This document shows positions 42,140 to 50,650 of a DNA stretch of 64,000 nt, one piece after another (position 1 is the first letter of the stretch; each line of letters starts with the position of its first letter). The DNA lies in assembly GCA_009784685.1 (NCBI GenBank), contig WRBF01000003.1, positions 1 to 64,000 of the forward strand. The letters are read 5' to 3'. A program made the translations under genes and the position numbers. The notes under the pieces are model-generated. The model worked only from the letters and a program-made list of their open reading frames with translations, did not search any database and had not been told where the DNA came from. The DNA comes from Defluviitaleaceae bacterium. GTDB lineage: Bacteria > Bacillota > Clostridia > Lachnospirales > WRBF01.

Positions 42140-42988
42140 CTACCCTTCTTCGTTTACTGCTATTTCAAGCTTTTCTCGGGCAATTTTTGCAATATAAAGC
42201 AGATTGCCATTTTCCGCCACATATCTATAATGCTCTTCTTGTTTTTCAGTATCATTTACTCCTTCATACGCCATAGCTAAGTTATAATTAGCGTATACTC
42301 TACCGTACTTAGTTTCCGATTTAAGCTGCGTATGAACTTTATAAAACTCTAGCGCTTTTTCATAGCGTCCATTAGCTAAATGGAATGCGGCGTCAAGGTC
42401 TTCAATAGCAAATTCAAGCCATTTTTTGTTTGGAGAATCTTTAAAGACAGCAAGATATTCCTTTATAGCTTCATAATGCTTAAGAGCCCCACCAATATTA
42501 CCCTTTTGCAGCTGAATAGAGCAAATATTTGAGTGAACAATTGTGTTAAAAACGAAGTCGTTGCTGTTTTTTTCTTTAAGATTTATGCTTTCAAGAACTT
42601 CGATAGCTTTGTCAAAATCACCATTTGCATAATATCCTGTTCCCAGATTGTTTTTTGCAAGCCTTAAAACATTACTCTTTTTCATAATCGAGTTCTTTTT
42701 AACGGCAAATTCAGCAAGCAAGCTGTTAACTTCTTCTTTAGCTTTTTCGATAAAGCGAACCGGGTCACACTCATCATAAAGAATGTTTCGGAAGTTATCC
42801 GGCTGTTTAAGCGTCTTTATAAATTTAACAGCCAAATAAAGCAAAACTAAAGCAACTGCAACCATAACGCCATAAGTCGTTACAAGATCAGCCGCTCCTT
42901 CAACAGTTATTATAAATTGTACAAGCAAGTATGCTCCCATACTTACCAGGGCGATTATTATTACGTTATATATGTTGATTCCTTTCAT
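42140..42988 (-). CDS. Membrane protein with TPR-like repeats
   Basis: This 282-residue protein has two N-terminal membrane helices (about 8-28 and 38-58) and then a helical part with TPR-like units (LGTGYYANGDFDKAIEVLESI, IQLQKGNIGGALKHYEAI, FHLANGRYEKALEFYKV). Probably a scaffold for protein contacts at the membrane. It starts directly after a toxin-antitoxin remnant (ATGA overlap) and precedes cls by 12 bp. Confidence 0.75.
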   Translation of the reverse strand: MKGINIYNVIIIALVSMGAYLLVQFIITVEGAADLVTTYGVMVAVALVLLYLAVKFIKTLKQPDNFRNILYDECDPVRFIEKAKEEVNSLLAEFAVKKNSIMKKSNVLRLAKNNLGTGYYANGDFDKAIEVLESINLKEKNSNDFVFNTIVHSNICSIQLQKGNIGGALKHYEAIKEYLAVFKDSPNKKWLEFAIEDLDAAFHLANGRYEKALEFYKVHTQLKSETKYGRVYANYNLAMAYEGVNDTEKQEEHYRYVAENGNLLYIAKIAREKLEIAVNEEG

Positions 42989-43074
42989 TTGTGGACAACA
43001 CCTTTCTGGATTGATAAAATATCATCTTGAGAGATTCTATATTTTGATAACTCAATTGAAACAGATTTATCCAT
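42985..43074 (-). pseudogene. Remnant of a HEPN-domain gene
   Basis: A 29-codon frame starting ATG 43074, whose start MDKSVSIELSKYRISQDDIL resembles the first helix of MNT-associated HEPN proteins (YRLxKA... region). After that it runs into the TPR gene with a TGA inside the latter's ATGA start. It follows an MNT remnant with a near overlap, the gene order normal for MNT-HEPN modules. The rest of the HEPN gene is gone. Confidence 0.5.
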
Positions 43075-43255
43075 GCAGCTCAACCCCATCTCTGATAACA
43101 TTTTGATAGAATGGGAGTATATGTGAATAACGATCAAACTATGAGCCAAACAAAATTACTTTTTTAAGCTTATCACCTAAAGTATCTTTTGCGGCATTTA
43201 TAACTTTTTGTGTTACGGCATTCACACATTGGTCTGTAATATGTCTGTGTCTCAT
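43067..43255 (-). pseudogene. Decayed MNT-type nucleotidyltransferase antitoxin gene
   Basis: From ATG 43255 (GGGAGGAG upstream) 38 codons run to a TAG right after KKVILFGS, the start of the nucleotidyltransferase GS motif. Past the stop the same frame goes on FDRYSHILPFYQNVIRDG and VELHG and ends in TAA. FDRYS-like and LPFYQNVIRDGVEL segments are the normal continuation and C-terminus of MntA-like proteins, but the catalytic middle is missing. An internal deletion plus a stop inactivated it. The gap up to addA (43256-43299) holds nothing else. Confidence 0.65.
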
Positions 43256-43299
43256 GATAAACACTCCTCCCGTCATAGCTTTTCTAAAAGGGCTTAAAC

Positions 43300-46200
43300 T
43301 TAACTACAAACAACTTTCTCCCCCTCAAACAAATAAAGCAAACACTCCTTAACCTTCTTCCCAGTCCCCCGCTCAATCCCTTCTTTATAAAGTTCCATCT
43401 GCATTTTATATCTCGCTGCAATTTCCCCTTCTGAACCTTTGTCTGACTTATAATCAACGATTATAATTTCGCCGTCTTCTTCAAAATAACAGTCGATAAC
43501 GCCCTGTACTATAACAGCTTGTTCACTTTCTAAATGTTCTTCGCCGTAAATCGTATGAGGCACTACATCCATTATAAACGATACCTCACGCTTTACGCTA
43601 CTGCTATTTCGCATTCTTTCCGCAAGTTTTGAATTGGCGAAGTTATATATTTTTTCTACAGGTATTGAAAGCGCAAGCTTTTCACTTAAAATTTGCTTAC
43701 TAATCAACTCGATTATCAGCTCTTTTATATCTGAAATACCCCTGTGCTTATCAAGGTCGATATGCTCCATAACTGTATGAATTGCCATCCCGCGTTCACT
43801 GCCTGTAACAGGCTTTTTCCCCGTTATAAAATCGGGAAGAATCGGAGCTAACGATCTTTTAAACAATGGCTCGGCATCTGTTGTCTCTGTTAAGCTTTGA
43901 TAAATACGCTTTGCCTCTGAAACAGAAACTTTTGCACGGATTGCACAGTCACTTTTATAAGGGTAAGCCCAATCGAACTTGCTATTTATTTCAGATAAAA
44001 TCTTTTTGTCAGCACTGTTTTTTATTTGGATCAAATCTTCGCTTTGATCTACTATTTTGCTTGCATTGCTTGCTGTCAATACTTCATCTTTGCTAAGATA
44101 TGATACATCAAATTTTGTATCAAATGCAAGATAATCAGATCTTTTAACGGATGTCATTATCAAATCTAAAAAATTATCCGTTTGGGCTATGAAATGCATA
44201 GGAAGTTTTATTTCTTTCCGAGTTGAATATCGCTCCCATTTAGATTTGCTTTTTTCCACATCTTTTACTGTTCCTGTGAAAATCAGCTTTTCTTTCGCTC
44301 TGGTCGCTGCGACATATAAATTTCTTAACTGCTCGCTTGTATCATCAAGTCGTGCCTTACATTTAAGGGCTGTCCTTGATATCGTATCAATCCGATACTT
44401 TATGTCATCCTTAACAGTTAAATACCTCAAACCAAACCCAAGGGATGAGTTAAAAAGTATTGGTTCGGATTCATCCTTCCTATTAAATTTCGATCCTGTG
44501 CGGCATACAAAAACAACAGGGAATTCAAGTCCTTTACTTTTATGTATTGTCAAGATGCGTACAACATTATCACCTTCTGACAAAAGACTTATATCTGCAT
44601 CATCAGATTTCGCTCTTTTAAGCCTTTCTATATATTTCACAAAGTTAAATATGCCTTTGTAGCTTGACTTTTCATATTTAAATGCATATTCTTTAAGGGC
44701 TAGAAGGTTCATCTGCCGCTCTTTACCTTTTAACATAACACCGACATAGTTTAAATATCCCGTCTCGGTCAAAACTGTATCAAGAAGCTGGCTAATAGGG
44801 GTTGTTAATGCAAGTTCTTGCCATCTATGCAAGTCGCTAATGAACTTTTCAAGTTTTTCATACAGCGGGTTGTTTTTGTTTGGTTCACCGCTAATATAAA
44901 CGATAATTTTATTATAAAACCCGTGATTATCAAATTCACTTGGTTCATCTAATACACCAAGACCGCATAACTGAACCATTTCATCCGCAGTAACGCTATA
45001 AACAGGGGAATATAAAACTGCCGTAACCGCTATATCTTGCAATGGATTATCAATTATTTGCAAGAAACTGAGAACGACCTTCACTTCAAAAGAGTCAAGA
45101 TATCCTCCCTTCGCCCCAACATAAAGCGGGATACCTGCTTTTTTGAAAGCTTCATCAAAATAATCGGATACGCTTTTAACCGAGCGGGTTAAAATTGCTA
45201 TATCCCCATATTTTATATTTCTTAATCCATCTATTTTCTTATCAAAAACTTGAAGCGGGCTATTGCCATTTACCATTTCTTGAATATAATTTGCAACAGC
45301 GATTGCTTCTATTTCTGCTGATTTCAAGTCACTACTATCTTCATCAAAACCATTTGAATTAGATGTTAAGTCATCATTTATTTCAGCTTCTTCTATATCA
45401 TCAAAATGTTCATAGCTTTGCGCTATTTTGTCAGACGAATCAATTATTAAAATTTCGACAGCACTTGCATTCTCTTCTTCAAGTGATAAATTGACATTTG
45501 TATTTCCGCCGGTAAGCTCTTCTTTTTCGCTGTAATCGGTACCGCCGTACTGCTCGGTCAGAAGTTGTTTAAACAAAAAGTTTACGCTGTTTAAAACAAA
45601 TGCGCTGCTTCTAAAGTTACCGGAAAGATCTATTTTTTGGTTTGGGCTTCCCTCTTCATATAAATAACTCTTATATTTACTGGAAAAAAGCTCCGGTTTT
45701 GCTTGACGGAAGCGGTAAATACTCTGCTTCAAATCTCCGACCATAAAGCAGTTATTGTTCGAAACGCACTGCAAAATCAGCTCTTGGAGCTCGTTAATAT
45801 CTTGATATTCGTCAACCATAACTTCGGCAAATTTTTCACGCAAATTTAATGCTGCTTGTGATAAAATTATGTTTTGGCTTGTTGAATTTTGATCTAAAAG
45901 GCACTTAATGCAATTCAGCTCAAGGTCGTTAAAGTCAAGCAAGGCTTTGTCTTTTTTCAGTTCGTTGTATTCGCTTGTAAATTCTTTTGTAACACGACAT
46001 AACTCGTCTATTATTTCATATGCTGCTTTTATGTCGTTTATAAGAAGGCTTCCGCTCTTCATAAAAAAATTTGTGATAAGCTTTTTAATTGCATCCTTAA
46101 CCGATTTAGTTCTAATATCTTTAACATGTTCATGAGCTTTTGAATCTTTAACTTTTATGCCTTTTGCCGCCTTTAGAGTTGCAGGCTTATAGCTTTTAGC

Positions 46201-47082
46201 CGCATTTACTATATCATCAAATGTACTATATTCGCTTTCAACCGTTTCAAGGATAACTTCAAGCTGTTCAATGTCGTCTTCAAGGGCTTCATCGTAGCCA
46301 AAAGCTTCACTTCTTGCGATATTTAAAAGCTCATTACATGTTGAAATCGCACCGTTAAGCGCAATTCGGACCTCATCTTTAATAATCAACGCCCAAGGCG
46401 TATTATTAAGTGTATCTGTATCTGATAAGTTAAACTCATTTTTATGTTTTTCAATCCATTCATCATGCCAATATGTAGAGCTTAGAAATTCATAGAGTTT
46501 AAGAATTGTCTCTCTAAGAGTTTCCGCATCTCCTTTTTCAGAAAAAGCCTGATACAGTTTAGCAAACTTGCCGTCTTCATCCGGCTTAACATATTCTCGA
46601 TTCAATATGTTATCCAGAGCTTGTATTTTAAGCAAGTCACTCTCAGCTTTATCAGCAGTTTTAAAAAAAGGATCAACACCTATTGCAAAGAAATTCGTGC
46701 GGATTACATTTAAGCAAAATGAATGAAGGGTGCTTATTTGAGCTTTATTAAGAAGCAGCGACTGTTTTCTTAAATGCTCATAAAGGATTTTGTTTTCAGA
46801 TATTTGATCAGCAGCAGGTGCAGTAAGTTCGTTAAGCCTTTCATATATTGCATTTGAAATTCTGAGCCGCATTTCAGTAGCAGCGGCATCGGTGAAAGTT
46901 ACTACCAAAACTTTATCAATATCAAGAGGCTTCTTGGGATTAGTTATAAGCTTGATTATACGCTCGACTAAAACAGCTGTCTTGCCTGAGCCTGCGGCGG
47001 CAGATACCAGCAGGTTGCATCCGGTTGTGTTAATTGCACTTTTTTGTGCAGGTGTATAGTCAAAACTTTTTGATATCTGCAT
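43300..47082 (-). CDS. addA: ATP-dependent helicase/nuclease subunit A
   Basis: This 1260-residue protein is a UvrD-type helicase with Walker A LLVSAAAGSGKTAVLVERI near the N-terminus, motif II VDEYQDINELQ, motif III GDLKQSIYRFRQAKPELF, LTIHKSKGLEFPVVF and VAATRAKEKL. The C-terminal nuclease has IIIVDYKSDKG. It opens DNA ends for recombination repair and cuts foreign DNA. AddB normally sits just upstream of AddA in Firmicutes but is absent here; exonuclease III is the upstream neighbour, four bases away. Confidence 0.95.
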   Translation of the reverse strand: MQISKSFDYTPAQKSAINTTGCNLLVSAAAGSGKTAVLVERIIKLITNPKKPLDIDKVLVVTFTDAAATEMRLRISNAIYERLNELTAPAADQISENKILYEHLRKQSLLLNKAQISTLHSFCLNVIRTNFFAIGVDPFFKTADKAESDLLKIQALDNILNREYVKPDEDGKFAKLYQAFSEKGDAETLRETILKLYEFLSSTYWHDEWIEKHKNEFNLSDTDTLNNTPWALIIKDEVRIALNGAISTCNELLNIARSEAFGYDEALEDDIEQLEVILETVESEYSTFDDIVNAAKSYKPATLKAAKGIKVKDSKAHEHVKDIRTKSVKDAIKKLITNFFMKSGSLLINDIKAAYEIIDELCRVTKEFTSEYNELKKDKALLDFNDLELNCIKCLLDQNSTSQNIILSQAALNLREKFAEVMVDEYQDINELQELILQCVSNNNCFMVGDLKQSIYRFRQAKPELFSSKYKSYLYEEGSPNQKIDLSGNFRSSAFVLNSVNFLFKQLLTEQYGGTDYSEKEELTGGNTNVNLSLEEENASAVEILIIDSSDKIAQSYEHFDDIEEAEINDDLTSNSNGFDEDSSDLKSAEIEAIAVANYIQEMVNGNSPLQVFDKKIDGLRNIKYGDIAILTRSVKSVSDYFDEAFKKAGIPLYVGAKGGYLDSFEVKVVLSFLQIIDNPLQDIAVTAVLYSPVYSVTADEMVQLCGLGVLDEPSEFDNHGFYNKIIVYISGEPNKNNPLYEKLEKFISDLHRWQELALTTPISQLLDTVLTETGYLNYVGVMLKGKERQMNLLALKEYAFKYEKSSYKGIFNFVKYIERLKRAKSDDADISLLSEGDNVVRILTIHKSKGLEFPVVFVCRTGSKFNRKDESEPILFNSSLGFGLRYLTVKDDIKYRIDTISRTALKCKARLDDTSEQLRNLYVAATRAKEKLIFTGTVKDVEKSKSKWERYSTRKEIKLPMHFIAQTDNFLDLIMTSVKRSDYLAFDTKFDVSYLSKDEVLTASNASKIVDQSEDLIQIKNSADKKILSEINSKFDWAYPYKSDCAIRAKVSVSEAKRIYQSLTETTDAEPLFKRSLAPILPDFITGKKPVTGSERGMAIHTVMEHIDLDKHRGISDIKELIIELISKQILSEKLALSIPVEKIYNFANSKLAERMRNSSSVKREVSFIMDVVPHTIYGEEHLESEQAVIVQGVIDCYFEEDGEIIIVDYKSDKGSEGEIAARYKMQMELYKEGIERGTGKKVKECLLYLFEGEKVVCS

Positions 47083-47085
47083 TTA

Positions 47086-47841
47086 TTATGTCTCCAACAT
47101 GATCCCAACCGGGCAATGGTCGCTTCCATAAATATCAGCGTGAATTTCCGTATGGGTTACTTTGTCTGTCAGTCTATCTGATCCTAAAAAATAATCAATC
47201 CGCCAGCCGACATTTTTTTCACGAACTCCGGGCATAAACGACCACCATGTGTAAGCATCATGCTTGTCCGGGTTGTAATATCGGTAAAAGTCTGTAAAAC
47301 CTGATGCTAAAAGAGCAGTCAGCTTGCCCCTCTCTTCTTCTGTAAACCCTGCGCTTCGTGTATTTGACTTAGCATTTTTAATATCTATTGCTTGATGAGC
47401 ACAGTTTAAGTCGCCGCAAATTATAACAGGCTTGGTTTTATCCAACTTAAGAGCAAATTCTCGAAAATCATCTTCCCATTTCATACGATAATCAAGCCGC
47501 AAAAGCTCCCTTTTTGAGTTCGGTACGTATACGTTAACCAGATAAAATTCTTCAAACTCAAGGGTTATAATCCGCCCTTCATGGTCATGTTCATCAATCC
47601 CCATACCGTAAGTTACAGTCATCGGGGGGATTTTTGTAAATATTGCTGTTCCGGAATAGCCCTTTTTGTCAGCACTATTCCAGTATTCATGATAGCCGCT
47701 AAGGTCAATTTCCGCTTGCCCTTGCTCCATTTTTGTTTCTTGAAGGCAAAAAATATCAGCGTCAAGCTGCTTAAATATATCCAAAAAGCCTTTTTTAAGG
47801 CAAGCTCTAAGACCGTTTATGTTCCATGATATAATCTTCAT
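47086..47841 (-). CDS. exoA: Exodeoxyribonuclease III
   Basis: This 251-residue protein has ISWNINGLRA, CLQETKMEQGQ, VNVYVPNS, ICGDLNCAHQAID, WRIDYFLGS and the final GSDHCPVGI, the full set of the ExoIII/AP endonuclease family. It cuts at abasic sites in base-excision repair. Its start overlaps the preceding membrane-protein gene by 35 bp. Confidence 0.96.
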   Translation of the reverse strand: MKIISWNINGLRACLKKGFLDIFKQLDADIFCLQETKMEQGQAEIDLSGYHEYWNSADKKGYSGTAIFTKIPPMTVTYGMGIDEHDHEGRIITLEFEEFYLVNVYVPNSKRELLRLDYRMKWEDDFREFALKLDKTKPVIICGDLNCAHQAIDIKNAKSNTRSAGFTEEERGKLTALLASGFTDFYRYYNPDKHDAYTWWSFMPGVREKNVGWRIDYFLGSDRLTDKVTHTEIHADIYGSDHCPVGIMLET

Positions 47842-48493
47842 ATTGTTTTTTCTCCAGTAGTTTGTAATAAATTATATTCCAAATTTGTGATAATGCCCCA
47901 AACACATACATGACTAAAATTATGTATATTCTCCAAGTTATGTTTATCCCAACGATTGGACCTACTTCACGAATGAAGTTTATTTCTCGAAATTCCATTA
48001 TCGACATTATGACAAAAAGTATAAATAGCATCACATTATACTTAAAAGTTCCATCTAAAATACACAGCTTCGCCTGTAATATGTCTTTTTTATCAGCTAA
48101 ATGTTCGATTTCAAGCTCAGCTTTTAAAGCGTTAAATTCTACAAGGCGTTTTCGGCGCATTATTTCACAAATAATTGCAATTACAGCAAAAAACGCCGCA
48201 ATTACTAGAGGAAGATAATCGTAGATGTTTGTAAAATAGTTGTAAAGAAACGCTAACGAAAAAGCTGAGAACATCAGCATTGGTGAAAACCAGAAATTCA
48301 ACTTCAAATAAGCCGGCACAAGCCTTTTATCATCATAAAACTTACGATTAAACCAAAACATACCCATTCTAAAGCAATGATGTACATCTTTAAGTATTTT
48401 TCTTTCCCTGGAATATCCAATAAAACTCGCAGCAGTTAGAATTACAACGATAATTAATAAGCTGACTAAATAGCCTGTGCCAAAACCTGTCAT
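47807..48493 (-). CDS. Membrane protein of unknown function
   Basis: This 228-residue protein has five hydrophobic helices (about 8-24, 71-88, 93-110, 153-170 and 187-205) and a charged amphipathic linker between the third and fourth. No family was recognised. It overlaps exoA by 35 bases and follows gpsA by about 40. Confidence 0.6.
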   Translation of the reverse strand: MTGFGTGYLVSLLIIVVILTAASFIGYSRERKILKDVHHCFRMGMFWFNRKFYDDKRLVPAYLKLNFWFSPMLMFSAFSLAFLYNYFTNIYDYLPLVIAAFFAVIAIICEIMRRKRLVEFNALKAELEIEHLADKKDILQAKLCILDGTFKYNVMLFILFVIMSIMEFREINFIREVGPIVGINITWRIYIILVMYVFGALSQIWNIIYYKLLEKKQYEDYIMEHKRS

Positions 48494-48531
48494 CTACAAT
48501 CACATCCTTGTAAAGCTATTTGAGTTCATTT

Positions 48532-49530
48532 TCACAAGTTCTCAAACGCCCGATCCCTAGTCATAAGTTTCATAACTATATCAGCAGGTTTTTTGCCTTC
48601 AAATAATATAGAATTAACCGCCTCAAGTATAGGCATTTCCACGCCTAATTTTTTAGCAAGGGCGTGAGCAGATTTTGCCGTAACAACCCCTTCTACCACC
48701 ATATGTACTTCTTTAAGCGCTTCATCAAGCGTTTTGCCCTGTCCGATAAGTATTCCCGCACGTCTGTTACGGCTTAGCATACTCGTACAGGTTACTATTA
48801 AATCGCCTATGCCTGTTAACCCGCTAAATGTTTGACGGTCAGCGCCCATAGCTTCGCCTAACCTTGATATTTCTACGATGCCTCTTGTCATAAGTGCCGC
48901 TTTAGTATTGTCACCAAAGCCCAATCCATCGCATATCCCGGCAGCAAGAGCTATAACATTTTTAAGCGCACCACCGAGCTCAACGCCTATTATATCAGTA
49001 TGGGCATAAACACGAAACACATTGCTTATAAAAATATCTTGAATTTCTCTTGCTATTTCCGGTTCTCTAAAAGCAGTTACACAAGCCGTCGGCAAACCTC
49101 TGCCGACTTCTTCAGCATGGCTTGGTCCTGCTAACACACCTACGCTACAAGTTGGGAAAATACCTTCAAGCACCTCGGATAATGTTGTTAATGCAGTTTG
49201 ATGGATACCCTTAGAAGCGTTAACAATAATTTGATTTTTATTAAGAAACGGCGCAAATGACTTAGCAACGTTTTCACAAAAAGCCGATGGAACAACCATA
49301 ACAGCAACTTCACAATCTGCCGCCGCTTCAACATCAGATGTTACATATATTTTCTCGCTTAAATGCACACCGGGCAAAAATTCTTTATTTTCACGATATT
49401 GAATAATACTTCTGGCTTCATCTTCTTTAAACGACCAGAGAGTAACATCGTGCCCGTTATTGTTAAGCAAAAACGCAATTGCACTTCCCCAGCTGCCTGA
49501 ACCTATTACCGTTATTTTTCGCTTTTTCAT
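48532..49530 (-). CDS. gpsA: NAD(P)-dependent glycerol-3-phosphate dehydrogenase
   Basis: This 332-residue protein has N-terminal VIGSGSWGSAIAFLL, then VNASKGI, VLAGPSHAEEVGRGLPTA, ELGGALKNVIALAAGICDGLGFGDNTKAAL and LTGIGDLIVTC. It makes sn-glycerol 3-phosphate for membrane lipids. Length fits the family. Confidence 0.98.
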   Translation of the reverse strand: MKKRKITVIGSGSWGSAIAFLLNNNGHDVTLWSFKEDEARSIIQYRENKEFLPGVHLSEKIYVTSDVEAAADCEVAVMVVPSAFCENVAKSFAPFLNKNQIIVNASKGIHQTALTTLSEVLEGIFPTCSVGVLAGPSHAEEVGRGLPTACVTAFREPEIAREIQDIFISNVFRVYAHTDIIGVELGGALKNVIALAAGICDGLGFGDNTKAALMTRGIVEISRLGEAMGADRQTFSGLTGIGDLIVTCTSMLSRNRRAGILIGQGKTLDEALKEVHMVVEGVVTAKSAHALAKKLGVEMPILEAVNSILFEGKKPADIVMKLMTRDRAFENL

Positions 49531-49549
49531 AGTCCACCTGTCCTTGTAT

Positions 49550-49783
49550 CTACAGTTTTTTCATAAATTCTTCAAGGGACAATCCTGCCTGCTCTAAAAT
49601 ACTTTGTAATGTACCTTTCGCTATTTCGTTATGCATTGGTATGATTACAGTTCTTGTTGGCAAATTTGAGCTTACCTTGATATACTTCGCATGGCTGCCT
49701 TTTTGTGACTTAAAGACAAATCCGAATTTTTCAAGAGCTTTTATGACTTCAGAAGGTCTTAAAACAGGATATTTTGAGCCCAC
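49550..49783 (-). CDS. hicA: HicA-type toxin
   Basis: This 77-residue protein has the double-stranded RNA-binding-like fold with the catalytic histidine in SQKGSHAKYIKV and VIIPMHNEIAKGTLQSILEQAG. HicA cuts mRNA in a ribosome-independent way. It starts at GTG 49783, whose G is the last base of the hicB stop. Catalytic residues appear intact. Confidence 0.93.
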   Translation of the reverse strand: MGSKYPVLRPSEVIKALEKFGFVFKSQKGSHAKYIKVSSNLPTRTVIIPMHNEIAKGTLQSILEQAGLSLEEFMKKL

Positions 49784-49989
49784 TATATAGCAACCTCCAA
49801 AGTCGTAATATAAAACTTTTTTGCGGGAGGAGCTTCATCATAATCTTCAAAATACAGTTCTAAAGCTTCTTTTAAGTTTTTAATAGCTTCATCAATGGTC
49901 TTCCCTTGCGAAGCTACGCTATTTTCCAAGCATTTTGCAACAAACCAATTATCTTCTTGTTGTATTGTTACTGTAGCGGTGAAACTCAT
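49783..49989 (-). CDS. hicB: HicB-type antitoxin
   Basis: This 68-residue protein has the partial RNase H fold of HicB: FTATVTIQQEDNWFVAKCLENSVASQGKTIDEAIKNLKEALELYFED. It lacks the C-terminal DNA-binding domain that longer HicB proteins have, so autoregulation may need a different factor. Gene order is hicB-hicA, the reverse of E. coli. GGAGAG precedes the ATG. Confidence 0.92.
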   Translation of the reverse strand: MSFTATVTIQQEDNWFVAKCLENSVASQGKTIDEAIKNLKEALELYFEDYDEAPPAKKFYITTLEVAI

Positions 49990-50086
49990 TTTAAACTTCT
50001 CTCCTTATTTTTGCAAATTTTTGCCTTGATTGGCACAGAATCCGCTGAAAACCTGCGCATTTCCGATAGTGGCAACACGCCCTAGC

Positions 50087-50599
50087 CTAATATTTAATCA
50101 ACGACCGAACCTCATACCCGTCAAATAGCTTACGCCCATTTAAATCCACAAGTTCAATAAGGCAAAGAACACCCGCAACAACACCGCCAGCTTCTTCAAT
50201 AAGATCAACTATGGCTCTGGCGGTTCCTCCTGTTGCTAAAAGATCATCTGCAATCAAAATACGATCACCTTTTTTTATAGCATCTATATGCATTTCTATG
50301 ATATCTGAGCCGTATTCAAGATCGTATGACTTCGATATCGTTTTAAAGGGAAGTTTACCTTTTTTACGCACAGGAACAAAGCCCTTTTCTAGCTTATATG
50401 CAAGAGGTGTGCCAAAAATGAATCCCCTTGATTCAGGACCAACAATTACGTTAAAGTCAAACTCTGCCGCAGCTTCTGCCATTTCTTCAATTGATTGTTT
50501 AAAATATTTTCCGTCTTGCAAAATAGTTGTAATATCTCTGAAAGTAATGCCCTTTTCAGGGAAATCAGGTATAGCTCTGATAATTTCTTTTAAGTCCAT
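50087..50599 (-). CDS. apt: Adenine phosphoribosyltransferase
   Basis: This 170-residue protein has FPEKGITFRDITTIL, VGPESRGFIFGTPLAYKL, FVPVRKKGKLP and the PRPP-binding RILIADDLLATGGTA. It salvages adenine to AMP. In many Firmicutes apt lies next to recJ and relA, and here it follows recJ. AAGGAG lies upstream of the ATG. Confidence 0.98.
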   Translation of the reverse strand: MDLKEIIRAIPDFPEKGITFRDITTILQDGKYFKQSIEEMAEAAAEFDFNVIVGPESRGFIFGTPLAYKLEKGFVPVRKKGKLPFKTISKSYDLEYGSDIIEMHIDAIKKGDRILIADDLLATGGTARAIVDLIEEAGGVVAGVLCLIELVDLNGRKLFDGYEVRSLIKY

Positions 50600-50620
50600 A
50601 TTTATCTACTCCTTGGTGTA

Positions 50621-50650
50621 AGGCGTGCCCACTATCGAAAACGCCCTAGT
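50621..50650. repeat. Short ACGCCCTAG palindromic repeat
   Basis: AGGCGTGCCCACTATCGAAA followed by ACGCCCTAG, partly self-complementary. Related copies ending ACGCCCTAG are at about 6024-6051 and 50066-50095. All three are in short intergenic gaps just 3' or 5' of minus-strand genes. Confidence 0.55.
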
